64,000 nt of DNA. It comes from Diploscapter coronatus (taxonomy: Eukaryota; Nematoda; Chromadorea; Rhabditida; Rhabditidae). The notes under the pieces were generated by a model. That model made no database searches. It had not been told where the DNA came from and saw nothing but the letters and a program-made list of their open reading frames with translations. Shown here piece after piece: positions 58,401 to 64,000 of the stretch (positions are counted from its first letter, which is position 1; each line of letters starts with the position of its first letter). The position numbers and the translations under genes were made by a program. The stretch is from NCBI GenBank assembly GCA_964036155.1, contig OZ038423.1:72617249-72681248 (forward strand), in the 5' to 3' direction.

Positions 58401-61400
58401 GAGTCCGATATTGGCATTGATCACCCTAGAATTTGTTGCTGAATTTTATTCTATCATGGGCTTACTTCGAATCCATCCTCGCATTTGCACGAATAGCCAA
58501 CAAAGTTGCTCGTAGTTCGACATCTCCCTCCATTCAAACAGGGATTCTTGTGGCAGGCATTGAATGGTTCGACCTGCACTGGTCTTGCTACATCATCGAA
58601 GGGTTTGGGCTCTCCAGAAATAGCCACAACCGAAATAACGCCCTGGAACGTATCGGGATGTTCTTCCGCAGACGATTTGATCGTCGAATAGTCCTCCGAT
58701 CTATGCCAAGGCGGGCTGCCTCCAATGTAGACGGGCGTATTCTCTCCAGCTGGGATGGAAGGGGTCAAATGGGGTCTGACTGTCGCCGTTCCATTGTTGA
58801 TCTTGATGGCTGCTGAAATCGAATTGAAATGAAATCTCGAAAGATATTCCTTTCTCCCATACCCGTCGTATCGTTGTTCATGATCTCGATGATGTTCATT
58901 TCATTTGGAACGAGTTTGTCGATCGAATATAGAGTTTCTGGAACAAGTTAAAATTCAAATCGTTTCTGTCGTTGTTGTTGTTTGACTGAACCTTTTCCAT
59001 TTCCGATGTCATACATGTAGACGACTTTATCATCCTTGATGCTTGCGCTGTGTTCGATGTGCACTGGAGCGCCCCATCGAGTGACCGCAGTCAGTGTCGA
59101 TGGATCGGCTGTTATAGAATCGTCCACCTTTCTTCTGGCAGTAGCGAAGATCATTCCTTGAAATTAAAATTGAGGTAATCGACCAGAAAGCAAGGAAACC
59201 GTTCTTTGCTGGGTTCACAGTTAGAACAACGTCGATGTTTCGTAGCTGCTCGTCGGTTAACGGAGGTAGCTCAACTGGTTCACCACCTCGGAAATTCAGA
59301 ACCGGATCTGAATACTATGCATAAAATAAAATTGATGTATCCTTGAAGTACCATCGACTTGAAGTTCGACGTGTGACTGGATAGTTTGACCGTCGTCAAC
59401 AACCAGACAAGTATATCTGGAATTAGCATGTGATTGAATTTTGCTCTGACTCAGTAAATCCATGGTAATTACTCACATCCCTTCATCCTCTCTAGTGACA
59501 TGAGGCAGTTGAAGAACTCCTTGCACAACCTGAGCCCCTTGGGGAAGTTGGCCGCTTTCTCCCTTTTGCCAATGAGCTGTTTTGGCTTTTGTCTGTGTGT
59601 TGCAAGCCAGGTAGACCTGAAATCGCAAGTTATTTCGGCGTAAATGAAGCTGTCTCTAGTTGCGACACGTTTCAGATCTAGCATGTGCACTGTACGCTTA
59701 TATTCTTTGAAATTGAACTATTTAACTATTGTTGTTGCTTAAAATCTAAGTAGCATTATTTGTCATTTCAATGACCTTTCTAAACTAAACGAACATTGAA
59801 AGACCAAAGTGGAGTCACTACACTTTTCAAGATAATCCAGCCTATATTTCTCCGGCATATTAATTCGTCTTAACCTACCCTATCACCGACAGTCGTTACG
59901 ATTGGAAGTTGGGTATGAGGAAGATCTAAAAATTTCGGTCATAGACTTATGCTATAGTAAAATTAGACTTCCTCTGAGCTTTGTCAAATATCAAAAATTT
60001 CCATATGAAAATGCGACTTTTGACATCCTATTAACTCAGGGTTTTGTGCGGGTACAAAATTTCGTATCCGTACTCGATTTTTTCGTCCTACTCGTACTAT
60101 CGTAAAACCCTGTATTCAATATCGCGTTTTCAGATGAAAGCTGACAAAAAAAATTCTCAATGCACTTCATAACCAATCCACACTCATGATTAAAACTTTA
60201 TTTTCACTAAAACGACACACTTATAAAATGGCAACTTCACGTCAAAGTTAGCACTCTTACAAAAATGGGGGAAAATAGTTCAAATCGAAAATAAAAAAAA
60301 AAACCAGATTGGCAAACAGGTATAGGCTCGGTTCATACGAAGGGGGAGGAAACTGAAAACGTCAATGGAAAACCCCATCAAATACTGATGACTTATTATA
60401 CTCAACTAGATAAAATACTGTCCGAGTGGATTTGAAAAAATTTTGATGTTATTTTTCAAAGCAAATATTTTTCTCAAATCCACAATACTAAACTAATACA
60501 CATCAAACAACAGCACCATTATCTTCATAAAGAAATCGAAATTATCAGGAAAATGATCAAAACAAACGTTTCTGTCCGTCAATGTAAATATGAGTAGCAC
60601 ATCAAATCAACGTACAATTCGCAAGAAAGAAGAATAAAACTTGAAAAAATCCTACGCGCAATTAACGCATCATTCATTAGCTGGTTTAGAAAAGATATCT
60701 TGGAAATTACGTTTGAACCGTGCAGTTTCTTTATGGTTGTTTAAGTTTTCAGACGAAATCCGCCTAGTAAACTTCTACACGTTTCAATTTAAAATTCCAA
60801 CTAATGAATGATCTTTGTAAAATATGGCAGCTCAATAAAATTATTAGCAATGATCTGGCAGAAATTGGAGAATATCGACGAAAAAGAGATAAGATAAGGC
60901 GGTGATAGAGTGAAAAGAGCTGCGTAGAGAGCCCGGAACTATGGCAGTGGCGCGTGACGATGATTCGATATAAAGTACGGCGTTTCGAACGAGATTAATA
61001 CAGTTGAAATTTGTTTAATTACGGAAATTACCGTAATTTTTGCGAGAGAAAGTCTCCTTTCAGAATTGCGATAATTTCAGTATAGTCACTATAAAAATTG
61101 AAGTAAACTCGAAATTTGCGTAAGCGAAATAGAAGATTTGAAATTGAAGTGAAATAGAGAAAAGTTGAGATGACAGACCGGGTTGTGGCTGGGTGGCAGA
61201 GCAAGTGGTTTTGGGGAAAGTGCAGAATGTGATTTGAGAGAAATGCAAGGAGTCGAGATGTAAGCCGTCAAGTCGTTTCAGCAATATGCGAATGCACATG
61301 ATAATGCTCATGTTTGAAAATGCTACTATCGTTTCTGGACAAAATTAGTAACACTTCCAAGCTATCGTCAATCGTCTCTAGTCTACCATGCACACTTGTC

Positions 61401-63633
61401 TATTCGCTGGTTAAGGCAAGAGAACTCTAACATTTCAATACTAACAAAAGGCACGCGGGATGGAATATTATCATTCTGGTGAAAAAAAAAAAAGTTGAAA
61501 ATCGAATAAAAATAAAATACTCTAAAATGTTAAACTACACACGCCAAAGGTGTGATCATATTATGAATGAGCGGGTTCTGAAATTATGCTTGCAAAAATA
61601 TAGCCGTCAAAATAATTCAATAAGATGCAGGGTTGTAACATAAATACGGGCAACTGAAAATTCGAGAACCTAAATGTATGGCTTTGGATAGAGTTTTGAA
61701 AATAGTGAATAGTCGTGGAAGCGAATTTCAACTATCCAGTTTATTGTCGCTAATTCATCGACGATTTTTACAAACACGATGAGATACACTTGAAAGGAAA
61801 TGCTCGTATTTATGCGTGAAATTGACCCTGCAATGAGTTGAGAATGATTTCGGTGTGTGTGAGATTTCAGAACCCCTCTTCTCTATAAAGGTGTTGGTTT
61901 GGCTTCACAGATTCGGGTGTGGTAAGGGTGTTAACTCGAAAACCATGTGCCAAACGTGTTTGAATGATGCTTTTGCTCAGAGGACAGCAGACGATTGCCG
62001 TGGCCGTGGTGGTTGGCATGGGTGCGTCGCCGTCTGTGACGGTTAGCCCCATGATGACCGCCATTGCGACGGCCCGAATGTTTTCGCTTGCGTTTTGACG
62101 AAGATGGTCCGACGTTGAGTGCCGAACGAGCCTCCAGCGATCCGGCCTTGGTCTTCGCCGTGCAGTGATACACCCCGGAGTTCTCTTCGGTCACGTCAGT
62201 GAACTGAATTCTGCCACCGACAACCTGAAAAATAAGTTTATCGAATCGCGAAAATGCTTTGAATTTTGATGAAACCATAAAATAAAGGATACAAATGTTC
62301 CAGATACTAAAGATGCATTACACCGATCAAAACTGCCCAGGAATGTCATGCTTCTTTCAGAATAGATAGTAAAGAAGATGTCATTCGTTGATAAATACTG
62401 AAGAACTAAGCTTGAAAATAATACACTTTTTGAATATTGAAAATGTAGAGCCATCAAGAGCGAGCAGACAGAGGGAAGATACAGAGTTGCAAGACGCTTG
62501 TGGCTATGTGTTCTGACAGGTCTTTACTAAATGCAGGTCTGATTGTGGGGTCGACATATCGTCTCCATAAAATTGATATGTGATCTTGAAACATTGTTCT
62601 GCATTCAGTATTTATGCGAAGGGAAGAAATGAACTGTCAGATGCGAGCGATTCTGGATCAATTGCAATATTGCAATCAAACAGCAAGTCTCGTGCCTAGT
62701 CATTAAGAGCTCTACTTACAGTCGCGTTACATTTTGTCTCTAACTTATGCAACGGTATAATCTGGAACTCCTAGTATGTCAATCAGAAAAATAATCATTC
62801 GATCAAAACAAATGATATTCTAACTTTTCATTTGAATTTAGTCACCTGTGTATTAGAAGGTAGTTCATCCGATCCTTCCTTGCTCCAAGTAATCGCTGCG
62901 TCAGGATCGCCAGTCACCTATATTTCAGACGTTTGATTCAAAATGAAGTTGAATAGAATTCGAAAAAGTTTCACTTTGCAATCGATCCAAGCTCGATCTC
63001 CCACAGATACGGTCTCGTTCGAAACTTCCAGCATCACTTGGATGATTGTGTCAGGCACTTAATTTATATAAATTGGTATGATTATCATTCATCTTGAATA
63101 ATATCAATCTTGATTTTGATTCTTTTTGATCTCACACAAATTGCACAACTATTGCCCTATTTTCAAAGAGGAAAGGTTCAGAAAAGATCTTTGCGATCGA
63201 AATAACATTTTACCGAATAGTTGAGCATTGACGTATCCCTCCACGACTCGTTCTTGCGTAGAAACCTTGCAGCTGTACAGACCAGCAGAATTCTCGTCAA
63301 AGTCTTTGATTCTGAAAACGACGTCACTTTTCTGGTGTCCAGTAAGATATTAGCAAACTCAATCTTGTTGCCATTTGGATGTGCGTTGTCTGGCAATTCA
63401 CCGCCATCGCGGGTCCATTCGACCTAAAGTTGTACATTTTAGAAGGTCGGAAATCACGATTCCATTGTCAGTATAAAACTAATGAAAATGCGAGAAAATT
63501 TTCCTCAGTTTTTATAAAACTTAAGAATTTAAATTGTCTTGAAAAATTATGGTCACCTTAGCTCCAGGCACATAATAGATGGGACAGTTGAACGTCGCAT
63601 CAGACTTCTCTTCAAACTGATTGTCGACGGCGT
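52489..63633 (-). CDS. Perlecan/UNC-52-like basement-membrane proteoglycan, 3' part
   Basis: Only the C-terminal part is visible; the 5' part lies beyond the window. Exons in transcript order: 63633-63557, 63423-63359, 63311-63214, 63057-62975, 62917-62846, 62224-61931 (or to about 62059), 59925-59879, 59616-59477, 59416-59352, 59307-59200, 59156-58992, 58937-58863, 58812-58466, 58425-57285, 57235-56903, 55770-55636, 54640-54507, 54440-54352, 53811-53728, 53148-53045, 52741-52625, 52571-52489. The order of domains is Ig repeats (for example WTRDGGELP...SAGLYSC, WSKEGSDELP...SGVYHC, WQKGESGQLP...EGIYTC), LamG1, EGF-like (ACHKNPCLNGGRCRTTSNFV), a second Cys-rich module, LamG2, a long acidic Thr/Glu/Pro-rich linker, an EGF-like module (CGPNGICIPTNSTHYECQC), and LamG3 ending with KGVRPCDEWLVQ. 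This is the perlecan domain IV-V layout. In worms UNC-52 anchors body-wall muscle to the hypodermis. Confidence 0.93.
56903..58425 (-). other. LamG2 plus acidic linker exons of perlecan-like gene
   Basis: The 1141-nt exon 57285-58425 is by far the largest in the window. It encodes a Cys-rich module, the whole of LamG2, then Asp/Glu/Thr/Pro-rich sequence with a run of ten or more Glu. The next exon (56903-57235) continues the acidic linker. Together the linker is over 200 residues. It creates long Ser-rich mirror frames on the plus strand that are not genes. Confidence 0.85.
59926..61930. other. Long intron / alternative 3' UTR region of perlecan-like gene
   Basis: About 2 kb separates the last Ig-type exon with an in-frame stop (61931) from the exon at 59925. 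No further Ig exon is apparent. An AATAAA on the minus strand near 61745-61740 suggests transcripts can end here. Confidence 0.5.
61740..61745 (-). promoter_or_regulatory. Poly(A) signal for a short perlecan isoform (candidate)
   Basis: Minus-strand AATAAA lies about 190 nt after the TAA at 61931-61933, which ends the His/Arg-rich open frame following the Ig repeats. It would fit an alternative terminal exon. Confidence 0.45.
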
Positions 63634-64000
63634 CTGAAAGTCGCAAATTATTCGTTGTCAGGGCATCAGAATTTCGACTTTCAAAGCTTTGATCTCTAAA
63701 TACGACAACACAAGGAGCGCACAATACGAAAGGGCTATTTGCGCTTGATGAGTTGATGACGTCATGATAACTACCACGATATTTAGCCTATGCTTACAAT
63801 AGGTGATTTTGCTCACAAACTAACGAGGCATCGCACAAGTAAATTTTGCAGGGTTTTCATTGGAACTTCAAAACTCCTCAGATTCGTGATTTTTCAGCAA
63901 CTCTCCACGAAAATTTCTCGTTAGCACGATTGATTCTCAAATTTGAATACAAATTTTCAGGACTAGAAAATGAAATGTCGCACTGTTAGCTCCCTCTCCG
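63634..64000. other. Window edge, intron or upstream exons of perlecan-like gene
   Basis: The exon at 63633 enters in phase 1, so coding sequence continues upstream on the minus strand. I found no Ig exon in the remaining 367 bases. Confidence 0.4.

Noticed and set aside
63214..63423. Apparent frameshift inside a perlecan Ig repeat
   Set aside because: A 47-nt intron (63312-63358, GTTTGC...TTTTCAG) joins the two frames in phase and gives an Ig domain of normal W-to-C spacing, so no frameshift is needed.

Overview
The window looks like a piece of a rhabditid-type nematode genome. The DNA is AT-rich. Genes are cut into many small exons by introns that are mostly 40-60 nt with short TTTCAG or TTTAG acceptors. 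Several start codons sit a few bases after an acceptor-like TTTCAG/TTTAG, as expected of spliced-leader trans-splicing. The gene set (UNC-52-like perlecan, a sigma-class-like glutathione S-transferase, an FkbM-type methyltransferase with a membrane anchor, a CTR copper transporter) is that of an animal. I resolved exon structures by hand, requiring reading phase to be kept across every junction. Ends may be off by a base, and first exons or UTRs may be missing.

Layout. 2.0-5.3 kb (+): TMEM151-family membrane protein. 6.4-7.1 kb (+): 3' part of a small Cys-containing protein. 8.7-9.6 kb (+): CTR/SLC31 copper transporter. 10.2-13.1 kb (-): unrecognised Gln/Asn/Pro-rich protein with helical segments. 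14.3-15.8 kb (-): Rab GTPase ending in a CCPLL tail. 15.8-22.3 kb: gene-poor, with a 1.15-kb near-perfect foldback transposon. 22.3-26.1 kb (-): class A-like GPCR. 26.1-28.9 kb: intergenic, with a probable tRNA-derived SINE. 28.9-31.8 kb (+): divergent 15-exon Hsp70. 32.1-33.4 kb (-): GST. 34.7-36.3 kb (+): kelch-repeat protein with a probable signal peptide. 37.0-39.2 kb (+): four-span membrane protein. 41.7-48.2 kb (+): three closely spaced genes (90-aa single-span protein, 192-aa four-span protein, SLC26/SulP anion transporter). 48.5-50.9 kb (-): FkbM-type methyltransferase. 52.5 kb to past the right-hand part of the window (-): 3' half of a perlecan/UNC-52-like proteoglycan.

Functionally this is a mixed chromosomal neighbourhood, not a pathway cluster: membrane transport (CTR, SLC26), signalling and traffic (GPCR, Rab), proteostasis and detoxification (Hsp70, GST), and basement membrane (perlecan). 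The three + strand genes at 41.7-48.2 kb could be an operon but this is unproven.

The most notable non-gene feature is a set of foldback DNAs, many inside introns. The largest (19907-21057) has two 416-nt arms with a TA duplication and a repeated motif inside each arm, like a non-autonomous Tc1/mariner element of the IR/DR type. Other points: two GC-AG introns, many TAG and some GAG or AAG 3' splice sites, and a probable alternative 3' end of the perlecan gene that would add a His/Arg-rich tail. I found no CRISPR array, rRNA, canonical tRNA or viral gene, and no clear new multi-gene system.
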